The notes under the pieces: generated by a model
What the model was told of the DNA's origin: nothing
Database searches by the model: none
The model's input: the letters and a program-made list of their open reading frames with translations, nothing else
Position numbers and translations under genes: made by a program
Assembly: GCA_900752115.1 (NCBI GenBank)
Contig: CAADUC010000033.1
Location: 1 to 27,866, forward strand
DNA length: 27,866 nucleotides
Source of the DNA: Clostridia bacterium
GTDB lineage: Bacteria > Bacillota > Clostridia > Oscillospirales > Acutalibacteraceae
Direction: 5' to 3'
Shown: positions 8,108 to 16,049 of the stretch, in pieces
Position numbering within the stretch: position 1 is the first letter of the stretch
Layout: each line of letters starts with the position of its first letter

Positions 8108-8136
8108 ATTGTATCCCGTTTTCTCCAAAATGTCAA
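8108..8136 (-). promoter_or_regulatory. Sigma-A promoter of copA-csoR
   Basis: On the minus strand: -35 TTGACA (8131-8136), 17-nt spacer, -10 TACAAT (8108-8113). +1 would fall near 8101, at the edge of the CsoR-like operator. The leader to the GTG start is about 65 nt. Confidence 0.85.
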
Positions 8137-8253
8137 GTCTGCTGCGCATATTCAAAACGGCAGGGCGGATACTAAAACCTACACCGCACCATTCCAGGCC
8201 GCAGATATGTTTCAGCCACAAATAATAATCCGCAAAAAAGAGGAGGAGTTTCC

Positions 8254-8538
8254 TTGGAAAAATCGCAGGATGAGTTACTGCGGGAGGTAGAGCGGAGAAT
8301 CGCTCTTCTGAGCGCATGCGAAGCCGAATGGGAAGCCCTGGATCATGAAACGCGCCCGCGCGCCCAGACAGGCGCTCTTCCCCTTAACGGCGAGCTCGCA
8401 GGACTGCAGAGCTTCCTGGACAACCGGTTTTCCCACGGAGCGCTGCAGGACACAGAAACAACCAGCCGTATGGAAAAGGAGAATCACCATGAATCAGAAT
8501 ACCTTTCAGGAAAATCTGGAACAGAACGTATATTTTAA
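8254..8538 (+). CDS. Small hypothetical protein (TTG start)
   Basis: 94 residues, charged and mostly helical by composition, with no transmembrane segment and no motif I recognise. The TTG start is supported by a strong AGGAGGAG (8241-8248) 5 nt upstream. Its 3' end overlaps the next small gene by 50 nt. The first ~65 residues (alternating charged and Leu/Ala positions) look more protein-like than the tail, so the gene may be real with a recently altered end. Function unknown. Confidence 0.5.
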   Translation: MEKSQDELLREVERRIALLSACEAEWEALDHETRPRAQTGALPLNGELAGLQSFLDNRFSHGALQDTETTSRMEKENHHESEYLSGKSGTERIF

Positions 8539-8647
8539 AGGACTGCCCCCTTTTGTGCAGGAAAGCATCCGCCAATCAGGCGTTTCCCTCTCTTCCGAGG
8601 AGGAACTTCGCCAGCTGGCGCGTTCCCTCATGAGAACCTCCCTGTGA
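8489..8647 (+). CDS. Small conserved-looking hypothetical protein, 52 aa
   Basis: 52-residue soluble protein beginning MNQNTFQENL, preceded by AAAAGGAG 6 nt before its ATG. The central YFKGLPPFVQESIRQSG segment followed by an acidic SSEEEL stretch resembles small proteins seen often in Clostridia, where a Leu-Pro-Pro-x-Val motif precedes a helix; this is from memory and no function is known. It is in a different frame from the upstream gene, overlapping it by 50 nt, and is followed within 10 nt by an intrinsic terminator, which supports real expression as the last gene of a two-gene unit. Confidence 0.6.
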   Translation: MNQNTFQENLEQNVYFKGLPPFVQESIRQSGVSLSSEEELRQLARSLMRTSL

Positions 8648-8656
8648 TCACTCCAC

Positions 8657-8697
8657 CGGCCGGCCTGCCCCGCAAGGGGGCGGGTCCGGCCGTTTTT
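8657..8697 (+). terminator. Intrinsic terminator after the small-gene pair
   Basis: GC-rich stem CGGCCGG...TGCCCC paired with GGGGCG...CCGGCCG (8657-8692), one mismatch and one G-U pair, followed by TTTTTT at 8693-8698. Confidence 0.85.
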
Positions 8698-8745
8698 TCT
8701 CGCCGGAACAAAGAACGGAAAAATCCTGAAAGCCTCTGTTTCCGA

Positions 8746-8774
8746 TTGACAGCCAATCAACAACAGACTATACT
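8746..8774 (+). promoter_or_regulatory. Sigma-A promoter of the marR-ABC exporter operon
   Basis: -35 TTGACA (8746-8751), 17-nt spacer, -10 TATACT (8769-8774), about 47 nt upstream of the MarR start. Confidence 0.85.
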
Positions 8775-8789
8775 ATTGTCTATGCAATA
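8774..8789 (+). promoter_or_regulatory. Candidate MarR operator
   Basis: Inverted repeat TATTG-N6-CAATA beginning on the last base of the -10 and covering the start site. MarR proteins commonly bind such TTG...CAA palindromes in their own promoters. The site is weak as a sequence match, but its position is right for autorepression. Confidence 0.45.
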
Positions 8790-8827
8790 ATTGATAGCTC
8801 AACTAATTGAAAACAGGAGGCTTTGCC

Positions 8828-9253
8828 ATGCAATACGCCATTCACACCCTGCTCTCGCGCACAGCGCATGCGCAGGAAAACTTTCTCCGGTCCCATCTGA
8901 AAAAGCTGGGGCTTTCGCCCGGCCAGCCCAAGGTGCTGCGCTCCCTGGCGTTCTTGGGGGCATGTACGCAAAAAAAGCTTGCCGAATACTGCGACGTGGA
9001 TCCCTCCGCTATCTGCCGAATGCTCGACTGCCTGGAGAGAGACGGGTTTCTCGAGCGCCGTCCCTCGCCGACCGATCGCCGCGCCGGGGAAGTTACCCTG
9101 ACGGAAAAAGGAAAACGCGCCTTCGAGGAATGGGAGCACGAATGTATGGCGCTCGAAGACAGGATGCTGCATGACTTCTCTCCGGAGGAAAAGCGTCAGC
9201 TCTCCGACTTTCTCGCCCGCGCCTACCGCAGCGTAGGCGGACGGCTTCTGTAA
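8828..9253 (+). CDS. MarR-family transcriptional regulator
   Basis: 141-residue winged-helix repressor. The recognition helix region CTQKKLAEYCDVDPSAICR (46-64) and the wing with the family signature SPTDRRAGEVTLTEKG (80-95) are clear. I chose ATG 8828 because AGGAGG (8815-8820) lies 7 nt upstream; an in-frame TTG at 8807 has no such site. Ligand binding normally releases these regulators from DNA. The gene is the first of an operon with two ABC exporter halves (15-nt gap), so it probably controls drug or toxic-metabolite efflux. The ligand is unknown. Confidence 0.92.
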   Translation: MQYAIHTLLSRTAHAQENFLRSHLKKLGLSPGQPKVLRSLAFLGACTQKKLAEYCDVDPSAICRMLDCLERDGFLERRPSPTDRRAGEVTLTEKGKRAFEEWEHECMALEDRMLHDFSPEEKRQLSDFLARAYRSVGGRLL

Positions 9254-9268
9254 AGAGGAGGGAATCGT

Positions 9269-11014
9269 ATGCATGATCTCCGCTATGTATTTTCCTATCT
9301 GAAATCCTGCCGCCGCGATCTCATCGCGGCCATCGTCCTCGTCTTTGTGGAATGCGTCTTTGAGATGCTGATCCCGCTCCTGATGACGGATATTGTCGAC
9401 GTGGGCGTTGCGAACCGCGATCTGCCGTTTCTCTTTCGCCAGGGGCTTCTGATGGCAGGCTGCGCTGTTCTGGCTCTCATCACCGGCCTCCTGTACGCCC
9501 GCTATGCGGCCCGCGCTTCGAACGGCTTCGGCGCACAGCTGCGCCGCGCGGAATATCAATGCGTGCAGGCCTACAGCTTCTCCAACCTTGACCATTTTTC
9601 CGCTCCTTCTCTCATCACCCGGATGACAACCGACGTGACCGTAATGCAGAACGCCGTCAACGGCGGGCTGCGCCCGCTGGTGCGCGGCCCCGTCATGCTG
9701 GTTCTGGGCGTCGGCCTTGCCTTTGTTCTCAACGCCAGGCTTGCGCTGGTCTTTGTCGTCTGCGCGCCGGTGCTGGGCACCGCCCTGGCGCTGATCGTCC
9801 GTAAGGTCGGCCCTCTGTACCACCGCCAGCAGGCCGCAGTCGATCACGTAAACGGCCGGGTACAGGAATCGCTGACCGCCATCCGCGTCATTAAGGCTTT
9901 TGTCCGCGGCGAATACGAGACGGAACAATTCGATACCGTCAACGACGAGCTGGCAGGAGCCAGCCGCAGTACCTTCCGCTATGCTGTTCTCAATCTTCCC
10001 GCCTTTCAGGCCGTTATGTATACCGCCGTGGTCTGCATCATGTGGTATGGCGGGCAGTTCATCCTCGCAGGCGGTATGACGGTCGGCGAATTGACAGCCT
10101 TCCTGAGCTATGTGCTGCAAATCATGAACTCCATGATGATGATTTCCAATGTCTTTCTGCTGCTGACACGTTCCCTGGCCAGCGCAAAGCGTATCCGGGA
10201 AGTCCTGGAGGAAACGCCCGCACTCTCCTCCCCCGACTTCCCCATCACAAACGTAGCGGACGGATCCGTTGATTTTGAGGATGTGTCATTCAAATACTGG
10301 AAGGACGCCAAAAAGGATGCGCTCTCCCATGTGAGCCTGCACATTCCCGCCGGTTCCACCGTCGGAATTCTGGGCGGCACAGGCTCGGCCAAAAGCACGC
10401 TGGTACAGCTGATTCCTCGTCTCTATGATGCGACCGGAGGCACTGTGCGTGTCGGCGGACGGGACGTGCGCGACTATGCACTTCCCGTTCTGCGCGACGC
10501 GGTTTCCATGGTTCTGCAGAAAAATCTTCTGTTCACCGGCACCGTCCGCGACAACCTGCTCTGGGGCAATCCGCAGGCGAACGACGCGGAGCTGTGGGAT
10601 GCCTGCCGCAAAGCCTGCGCCGACGAGTTCCTGGAACGGATGCCGGACGGATTGGATACAGACCTCGGTCAGGGCGGCGTCAACATTTCGGGCGGACAAA
10701 AGCAGCGCCTGTGCATTGCCCGCGCCCTGCTCAAACGGCCTCGCGTTCTGATTTTTGACGACTCCACCAGCGCGGTTGACACCGCCACCGAGGCCAAAAT
10801 CCGACGAGCGCTTGCCGGTCTGACCGACGTCACAAAAATCATCATTGCCCAGCGCGTCACATCGGTCATGGAAGCGGACCAGATTCTGATTTTGGACGAT
10901 GGAAAGATCCATGCGGCAGGCACCCACGAGGAGCTTCTGAAGAACGATCCCATCTACCGCGAAATCTTTGATTCCCAAATGAAGGGAGGGAACCAGCATG
11001 GCGAAGCAGTTTAG
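9269..11014 (+). CDS. ABC exporter half-transporter with degenerate ATP site
   Basis: 581 residues: a six-helix type IV exporter membrane domain (~1-320) and a nucleotide-binding domain. Walker A GGTGSAKS (369-376), signature NISGGQKQR (472-480) and Walker B LIFDDST (494-500). The catalytic Glu after Walker B Asp is replaced by Asp (D498), and the switch His is Gln (Q528 in IIIAQRV). Both changes are known in the non-catalytic half of heterodimeric exporters such as TM287/288 and BmrCD. Its partner is the next gene, overlapping by 17 nt. It acts in the cytoplasmic membrane, probably exporting a drug-like or lipid-like compound; the substrate cannot be read from sequence. Confidence 0.9.
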   Translation: MHDLRYVFSYLKSCRRDLIAAIVLVFVECVFEMLIPLLMTDIVDVGVANRDLPFLFRQGLLMAGCAVLALITGLLYARYAARASNGFGAQLRRAEYQCVQAYSFSNLDHFSAPSLITRMTTDVTVMQNAVNGGLRPLVRGPVMLVLGVGLAFVLNARLALVFVVCAPVLGTALALIVRKVGPLYHRQQAAVDHVNGRVQESLTAIRVIKAFVRGEYETEQFDTVNDELAGASRSTFRYAVLNLPAFQAVMYTAVVCIMWYGGQFILAGGMTVGELTAFLSYVLQIMNSMMMISNVFLLLTRSLASAKRIREVLEETPALSSPDFPITNVADGSVDFEDVSFKYWKDAKKDALSHVSLHIPAGSTVGILGGTGSAKSTLVQLIPRLYDATGGTVRVGGRDVRDYALPVLRDAVSMVLQKNLLFTGTVRDNLLWGNPQANDAELWDACRKACADEFLERMPDGLDTDLGQGGVNISGGQKQRLCIARALLKRPRVLIFDDSTSAVDTATEAKIRRALAGLTDVTKIIIAQRVTSVMEADQILILDDGKIHAAGTHEELLKNDPIYREIFDSQMKGGNQHGEAV

Positions 11015-12851
11015 CGGAAAACGGCCGGAACATTTCGGCCACACACTGCACACCTTTCTTTCTTACCTCGGACGCCACCGGTTCCTGTTCGCCCTCGTCG
11101 GCATATTGGCTGCATCCAGCGCTCTGGCCAATCTGCTTGGCACTTATATGATCAAACCCATCGTCAACCGTATTGTGGAAGACGGTGGATTGCAGGGATT
11201 GATCGGCGGCGTCACAACGGCAGCCATCATCTACGCCGTCGGAGCGCTGTCCGCCCTGGGCTACACCCAGATCATGGTAAACGCAGCGCAGAAAGTGCTG
11301 CGCGATATCCGGCACGATCTCTTCTCGCATCTGCAGAAGCTGCCGCTGCGTTACTTTGATTCCCAGCGCAAGGGCAATCTCATGAGCCTGTTTACAAACG
11401 ACGTCGACACGGTTTCCGACGCGCTCAACAACAGCTTCGCCATGCTGATCCAGAGCTTTGTGCAGGTAGCAGGCACGCTTTTACTGCTCTTTTTGCTCAA
11501 CTGGCAGCTCTCTCTTATCGTCGTGATCGGATATGCCGCCATGTATTTTTACATCCGGTACAGCACCAGGAGAAGCCGCTGGTACTTCAATCGGCAGCAG
11601 GCCTGTCTTGCGGATCTCGACGGTTATATTGAAGAAATGGTGGCCGGGCAAAAGGTGGTGCAGGTATTTCACCATGAGAAGGAAAGCCTGGACGGCTTCG
11701 ACGCTCGCAACGAAAATCTGCGGGCTGCCGGAACGGGCGCGCAGGGTTACGCCGCCACCATGGTCCCCGCTGTCGTGAGTATCTCGTACATCAATTACGC
11801 GGTCATCGCCGTCCTCGGCGGCATCCTCGTGATTCTGGGGCAGACGGACGTCGGCAGCCTGGCAAGCTATCTTGTTCTGGTACGGCAATCAGCCATGCCG
11901 ATCAACCAGCTGACACAGCAGGGCAATTTTCTGCTTGCTTCTCTGGCCGGCGCGGAACGCATTTTTGAAGCCATGGCGCAGGAACCGGAAACCGATGAAG
12001 GCACCGTCGAGCTGGTCAACGTCCAAGAGAAGGGCGGCGTCCTTCTTCCGTGTGAGGAAAAAACAGGCCGGTGGGCCTGGCGCGACCGCAGCCGTCCGGA
12101 CGCGCCTCTGGTGCCTCTGCGCGGCGACGTGCGCTTTGAACATGTCACCTTCGGTTATCACGCAAGCCGGCCGATTCTGCGGGACATTTCCCTCTACGCG
12201 AAACCGGGGCAGAAGATCGCCTTTGTCGGAAGCACCGGTGCGGGAAAAACAACCGTTACCAACCTGATCAACCGCTTTTACGATGTTCAAAAGGGCGTGA
12301 TCACCTATGACGGAATCGATGTGAGGAATATCCGTAAAGACGACCTGAGACGCTCGCTGGGCATGGTGCTGCAGGATACCCACCTGTTTACCGGAACGGT
12401 AGCCGACAACATCCGCTTCGGACGGCTCGACGCTACCCAGGAGGAAATTGAGCGTGCAGCCGTTATTGCCAACGCCGACTCCTTCATCCGCCGCCTGCCG
12501 CAGGGATATGAAACGATGGTAACGGGAGACGGTGCAAACCTAAGCCAGGGCCAACGGCAGCTGCTGGCTATTGCGCGCGCCGCTGTGGCGGATCCACCCG
12601 TCCTGATCCTTGACGAGGCGACTTCCTCCATCGACACACGAACAGAAGCTCTGATTGAAAAGGGAATGGATCGTTTGATGGAAGGCCGAACCGTTTTCGT
12701 GATTGCCCATCGCCTTTCGACCGTGCGCAATTCCAACGCTATTCTTGTCCTGGAACAGGGACAGGTAACGGAACGCGGAAACCACGAAGAACTGCTCGAG
12801 CAAAAGGGAGAATATTACCAGCTGTATCACGGCATGTTCGAACTGAGCTGA
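10998..12851 (+). CDS. ABC exporter half-transporter with canonical ATP site
   Basis: 617 residues: membrane domain (~1-325), an unusually long linker (~330-375, rich in charged residues) and a nucleotide-binding domain. Walker A GSTGAGKT (411-418), signature NLSQGQ (514-519), Walker B LILDEATSS with catalytic E540, and switch H571 in IAHRLSTV. It starts inside the end of its partner gene (17-nt overlap, ATG behind AAGGGAGG), which points to translational coupling and a 1:1 heterodimer. In such pairs this subunit supplies the Walker B Glu and switch His of the one fully competent ATP site. A hairpin follows 40 nt after the stop. Confidence 0.92.
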   Translation: MAKQFSGKRPEHFGHTLHTFLSYLGRHRFLFALVGILAASSALANLLGTYMIKPIVNRIVEDGGLQGLIGGVTTAAIIYAVGALSALGYTQIMVNAAQKVLRDIRHDLFSHLQKLPLRYFDSQRKGNLMSLFTNDVDTVSDALNNSFAMLIQSFVQVAGTLLLLFLLNWQLSLIVVIGYAAMYFYIRYSTRRSRWYFNRQQACLADLDGYIEEMVAGQKVVQVFHHEKESLDGFDARNENLRAAGTGAQGYAATMVPAVVSISYINYAVIAVLGGILVILGQTDVGSLASYLVLVRQSAMPINQLTQQGNFLLASLAGAERIFEAMAQEPETDEGTVELVNVQEKGGVLLPCEEKTGRWAWRDRSRPDAPLVPLRGDVRFEHVTFGYHASRPILRDISLYAKPGQKIAFVGSTGAGKTTVTNLINRFYDVQKGVITYDGIDVRNIRKDDLRRSLGMVLQDTHLFTGTVADNIRFGRLDATQEEIERAAVIANADSFIRRLPQGYETMVTGDGANLSQGQRQLLAIARAAVADPPVLILDEATSSIDTRTEALIEKGMDRLMEGRTVFVIAHRLSTVRNSNAILVLEQGQVTERGNHEELLEQKGEYYQLYHGMFELS

Positions 12852-12890
12852 AGCTGCTTTGCCGGAAGGAAAGCCAAAAAACATCCATGT

Positions 12891-12927
12891 AAGCCGTCCC
12901 TTACACATCGGAAGTACGGGACGGCTT
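12891..12927 (+). terminator. Probable terminator of the ABC exporter operon
   Basis: Perfect 10-bp stem AAGCCGTCCC (12891-12900) with GGGACGGCTT (12918-12927), followed by an imperfect T-rich tail (TGCTTTGC). The T-run is weak, so termination may be partial. Confidence 0.6.
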
Positions 12928-13112
12928 TGCTTTGCGAAATCGGTTCGCCCCCATCCATAATGCGGACAGCTTTCCGTTGCCGCTGGATACCGCGCCGGCG
13001 GAGGAGAAGGTTCCGTTCACACTCGGCGGCTTTCCGGACACGCAAAATTCTTTCCTGCAAACGCAAACACATGGAGCAGGCTTTTCCTATGGATTTTCAG
13101 ACAAGTTTGCGG

Positions 13113-13148
13113 TATGATGAAAAAAACAGCCGCGTTCTTCGGCGCGGC
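13113..13148 (+). promoter_or_regulatory. Leader of the acetyltransferase gene: -10-like box and hairpin
   Basis: The gene-free stretch 12852-13168 holds the exporter terminator and, at its right end, a TATGAT box (13113-13118, poor -35) and a perfect 6-bp hairpin GCCGCG/CGCGGC (13129-13148) just before the GGGAGG ribosome binding site. I see nothing else convincing in it. Promoter function is a guess. Confidence 0.3.
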
Positions 13149-13168
13149 CATCTGCGGGAGGTTTTCAT

Positions 13169-13813
13169 ATGCGGGAGGAAGATAAAATCAGGGCCGGTAT
13201 TCTGTTCTGCCCAGGCGATCCGGAGCTGCGGGCCTTGAAACTGAAAACGCACAATCTGAACATTGACTACAATGCAACATACGAGGACGAAACAGAAAAG
13301 CGCGCCGCTATCCTTGCGGAGATGCTCGGCGAGCTCGGAGAAGGTTCCTTTCTCCAGGGACCCATCTATTTTCACTACGGCTGCCATACAAAAATCGGGA
13401 AGCGTTTTTTCGGCAACTTTAACCTGACCATTCAGGATGACGCCGAGGTTACCATCGGAGACAACTGCAACTTTGGTCCTAACGTGACCATCGTAACGCC
13501 GCTTCACCCAATGATTGCCAGCGAACGAAATTCTCTTCTGACCGCGCAGGGGGAGGCGAAGCGCTTCTGCTACGCCAAACCCGTCCACATCGGCAGTAAT
13601 TGCTGGTTCGGCGCATCCGTTACAGTCTGTCCCGGCGTCACCATCGGCGACAACTGCGTCATCGGAGCCGGAAGCGTTGTAACACATGACATTCCCTCGG
13701 ACAGCTTTGCGGCGGGGGTTCCCTGCCGGGTTATCCGGCCTATCGCCGAGGCAGACAGCATGCGCTATCTTCCGGATATTTTAGCCGATAACCGTGTCCC
13801 GGAAAAAACGTGA
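13169..13813 (+). CDS. Sugar O-acetyltransferase (maltose/galactoside acetyltransferase family)
   Basis: 214-residue left-handed beta-helix acyltransferase. It has the N-terminal cap typical of Maa/LacA enzymes (1-55), then hexapeptide repeats such as VTIGDN and VTIGDNCVIGAGS, and the conserved catalytic His in TPLHPM (H113). The C-terminal AAGVPCRVIRPI motif is also standard. It transfers acetyl from acetyl-CoA to a sugar hydroxyl; the acceptor is unknown. Length is normal or slightly long (usual ~185-205). The ATG has GGGAGG 7 nt upstream. It appears to be a single gene or the first of a loose pair with the GNAT gene 112 nt downstream. Confidence 0.9.
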   Translation: MREEDKIRAGILFCPGDPELRALKLKTHNLNIDYNATYEDETEKRAAILAEMLGELGEGSFLQGPIYFHYGCHTKIGKRFFGNFNLTIQDDAEVTIGDNCNFGPNVTIVTPLHPMIASERNSLLTAQGEAKRFCYAKPVHIGSNCWFGASVTVCPGVTIGDNCVIGAGSVVTHDIPSDSFAAGVPCRVIRPIAEADSMRYLPDILADNRVPEKT

Positions 13814-13925
13814 GCCACCCGGATAAACATACAGTTTTTTACGCCGAATCATCGCGATACAGTGATGGCCGCGGATTTTATACACGGCTGTTCTGCACAC
13901 TCTTCGGAAAGAGAGGCAAGTTCCC

Positions 13926-14345
13926 ATGACAACTCTTCGGCCCGTCAGCGAAAGCGACGCGGCGTTCTGGTTTTCCCTGGACACACACACCACTCCGCAA
14001 AGCTTCCGGCGCAAGGTGGACGGACGTCTCGGCTTTCTCATCTGCGAAAACGGCGTTCCTGTCGGCCTTCTGCACTACTGTCCGCTTTGGGATCATCTGC
14101 CGTTTCTTAACCTCATCTGCCTTCTTCCTCCGTACCAGAGGCAAGGAATCGGCAAGAAGGCAATGGAGCTTTGGGAACAGGAAATGAAAACTCTTGGGTA
14201 CACCATGACGCTGACCTCAACACAGGTGGATGAGGACGCACAATTCTTTTACCGCCACCTGCAATATCGGGACTGCGGCGTCCTCGTGCTCAACGACTGC
14301 CCTTTGTCCCAGCCTGCAGAATTGTTTCTCTGCAAAACGCTGTAG
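13926..14345 (+). CDS. GNAT-family N-acetyltransferase
   Basis: 139-residue GNAT fold protein. The acetyl-CoA pyrophosphate-binding motif A is seen as PPYQRQGIGKKAM (residues ~68-80), and the C-terminal YRHLQYRDCGVL segment fits motif B. The substrate cannot be told: the family modifies antibiotics, peptides, polyamines or proteins. The ATG follows AGAGAGG. It stands between the sugar acetyltransferase and a strong bidirectional terminator, so it probably ends that transcription unit. Confidence 0.85.
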   Translation: MTTLRPVSESDAAFWFSLDTHTTPQSFRRKVDGRLGFLICENGVPVGLLHYCPLWDHLPFLNLICLLPPYQRQGIGKKAMELWEQEMKTLGYTMTLTSTQVDEDAQFFYRHLQYRDCGVLVLNDCPLSQPAELFLCKTL

Positions 14346-14385
14346 ATTTGTCCGTCAAAACCTGTAGGGTTCCTCTCCAAAGAAC

Positions 14386-14435
14386 AAAAAGACGTTTTCC
14401 CGCGGCTTTCCAAACCGTTGGGAAAACGTCTTTTT
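14386..14435. terminator. Strong intrinsic terminator, probably bidirectional
   Basis: 16-bp perfect stem AAAAAGACGTTTTCCC (14386-14401) with GGGAAAACGTCTTTTT (14420-14435), 18-nt loop. T-rich on both strands. It ends the GNAT unit from the left and could end the SH3 membrane-protein transcript from the right. Confidence 0.9.
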
Positions 14436-14546
14436 ATGTTTTAAATTTTACAGGGAATCGGACCTGTACGGAATGATGCACAGCGTTCTCCTGCGTATGT
14501 ATTTGCCGCTCAACATATATGGGAAAACAAGGTTGTCTGCGAACGA

Positions 14547-15530
14547 CTAAACTGATACGCGAACGATCTCCACACAGCTGCGCTTCACATACCCTTCCGT
14601 TCCGTCAGCCAAACAAACTTTCAAATATCCATCAAGCGACTGCAGATACTCCAGCTTTTCTCCCGCTTCGAGTGTGCAAATCACAGACCGGGAAACCTTC
14701 TCCCCATCCTTCTGCTCCGGCCGATAAAGCGGCGCTCCCTCCTCTGCCGTTCTCAGTTCATATTCATAACGCGGCGTGTCAAGCCTCTCCAAGCTCGAAA
14801 TGCTTACGAGTCCCGCCTTTTCTCCATCGCTTACCACAATGTACTCCTGTTCTCTGAACTGAGCGGCCACCATGGAGCTGAGCAGGTAAACCACATCTCC
14901 TTCTGAAAAAGATTCCCGGCTGTAGCTCTCCTTCTGCAGGAAACAATATCGTCCCATCGCCTCAAAGGAGGGATAATAAATCTCCGCGTCAGACGTAAGC
15001 ACATACTCCTCGACCGGCTCTGCTCCTTCCATATACGTCGTCATATAGTCTGAATAGCTCTGCGTACACACTTTCAAATCAAAGCAGTACAATCCAACCG
15101 GCAGCAGGATCATCAAAAGCAGCGGAATCAGGCGCAGCGGAAGCAGCGGCAGAAGATACGCCAAAAACAGCAGGAGCAAGCTGACTGCGACAAGAAACGC
15201 CAACGTGGTAAAAAGCTGTGCAGTCAGATTCTCGCCGAACCAGGGCATCCATCTGCGGCACAAATCAAGGTTCAGAAGCTCTGCAAAAAAGAAAACGCCG
15301 GGAAACAGACTCAGAAGCATGACCGCCTCCGCGATCCAAAACAGCAATTTTTCTCTTTTTCTCCGAAACAAAGCGATCAGGAGGTGAATACCTGTCATGA
15401 GGAGCCCCACCCCTGCTCCCGTTAAAAACCAAGGGGCAATGGCTCCCAGGTCCTCAATGGCGCCATTCAAAAATCCAACTCCGAAAACAACCGCCATAGC
15501 GATGCATTCGGCCGCGATAAAGAACAGCAT
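14547..15530 (-). CDS. Multi-pass membrane protein with C-terminal SH3-like domain
   Basis: 327 residues. About five hydrophobic helices occupy 2-22, 33-55, 62-83, 104-128 and 130-150. A soluble, probably extracytoplasmic region (151-327) ends in an SH3b-like module (~258-325) with the pattern APLYRPEQKDGEKV...LEAGEKLEYLQSLDGYLKVCLADGTEGYVKR, where turn glycines and the final GYV strand fit bacterial SH3 domains that bind peptidoglycan or cell-surface ligands. The start ATG has AAGAGGA upstream and a good promoter at 15617-15645. No enzymatic motif is seen. A sensor or envelope-associated role is a guess. Confidence 0.75.
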   Translation of the reverse strand: MLFFIAAECIAMAVVFGVGFLNGAIEDLGAIAPWFLTGAGVGLLMTGIHLLIALFRRKREKLLFWIAEAVMLLSLFPGVFFFAELLNLDLCRRWMPWFGENLTAQLFTTLAFLVAVSLLLLFLAYLLPLLPLRLIPLLLMILLPVGLYCFDLKVCTQSYSDYMTTYMEGAEPVEEYVLTSDAEIYYPSFEAMGRYCFLQKESYSRESFSEGDVVYLLSSMVAAQFREQEYIVVSDGEKAGLVSISSLERLDTPRYEYELRTAEEGAPLYRPEQKDGEKVSRSVICTLEAGEKLEYLQSLDGYLKVCLADGTEGYVKRSCVEIVRVSV

Positions 15531-15616
15531 CGTTTTAAATTCCTCTTTTCTTGTGGCTGTCTGCCATCGTTGTCACAAGGGAAAATTCGGGGAATCAAAG
15601 AAATTCCATGGTTGCC

Positions 15617-15645
15617 ATCATACCATAGCTGTCGGTTTTATGCAA
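15617..15645 (-). promoter_or_regulatory. Sigma-A promoter of the SH3 membrane-protein gene
   Basis: On the minus strand: -35 TTGCAT (15640-15645), 17-nt spacer, -10 TATGAT (15617-15622), about 87 nt upstream of the ATG. Confidence 0.7.
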
Positions 15646-15776
15646 CCTTTGCGATTTTGCAGCGAAACTCTCCCGCTGCACCTCCCACTGGGAAAAGCTA
15701 TGCTCCCAAAGAAGCGTTCCGGAAATTCCCTTATACTCCTTTCTTTGATCCGCTGCCGGAAGCGCGAAATCCCATC

Positions 15777-15827
15777 CAGAAAAACCCCAAAGCCGCGGTT
15801 AAGGAAGCGGTACAATAAAACCACAGA
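15777..15827. repeat. 51-nt direct repeat, copy 1
   Basis: Matches 15919-15969 at 47 of 51 positions. The unit begins CAGAAAAA-y-CCCAAAGCCGCG and ends GGAAGCGGTACAATAAAACC plus ACAGA. Both copies can pair CCGC with GCGG around a ~10-nt loop. The surrounding gap 15540-16049 has no convincing gene; apart from this pair it holds the promoter at 15617-15645. Confidence 0.8.
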
Positions 15828-15918
15828 AAACAGCCCAAGTACATTCGCTTTCCCACCGCGGCCGCGGACGCTGTCTCCCGAAACGATTCCGGCAGGAACC
15901 GCAGGCGAGGAGAACAAA

Positions 15919-15969
15919 CAGAAAAATCCCAAAGCCGCGATTTGGGAAGCGGTACAATAAAACCACAGA
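15919..15969. repeat. 51-nt direct repeat, copy 2
   Basis: Second copy of the unit at 15777-15827, starting 142 nt downstream in the same orientation. In this copy TCCCAAA and TTTGGGA also pair, and on the minus strand the hairpin is followed by TTTTTC, giving a terminator-like shape that copy 1 lacks. Confidence 0.8.
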
Positions 15970-16049
15970 GACAACTTCACAGTTCAATCCCCTTCTTCCG
16001 GAAATTCAGAGGAATATCCAGGTGAAGGGCAAGGAAAGGGAGGCTTCTT

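Noticed and set aside
13878..14144. Minus-strand open frame opposite the GNAT gene
   Set aside because: It lies opposite a gene with clear acetyltransferase motifs and has no supporting start site.
15777..15969. CRISPR array
   Set aside because: Only two copies, 51 nt long with internal differences and a 91-nt interval; no further repeats and no cas genes.
15618..15980. Minus-strand open frames across the repeat pair
   Set aside because: No ribosome binding site; the apparent internal protein similarity comes only from the DNA repeats.
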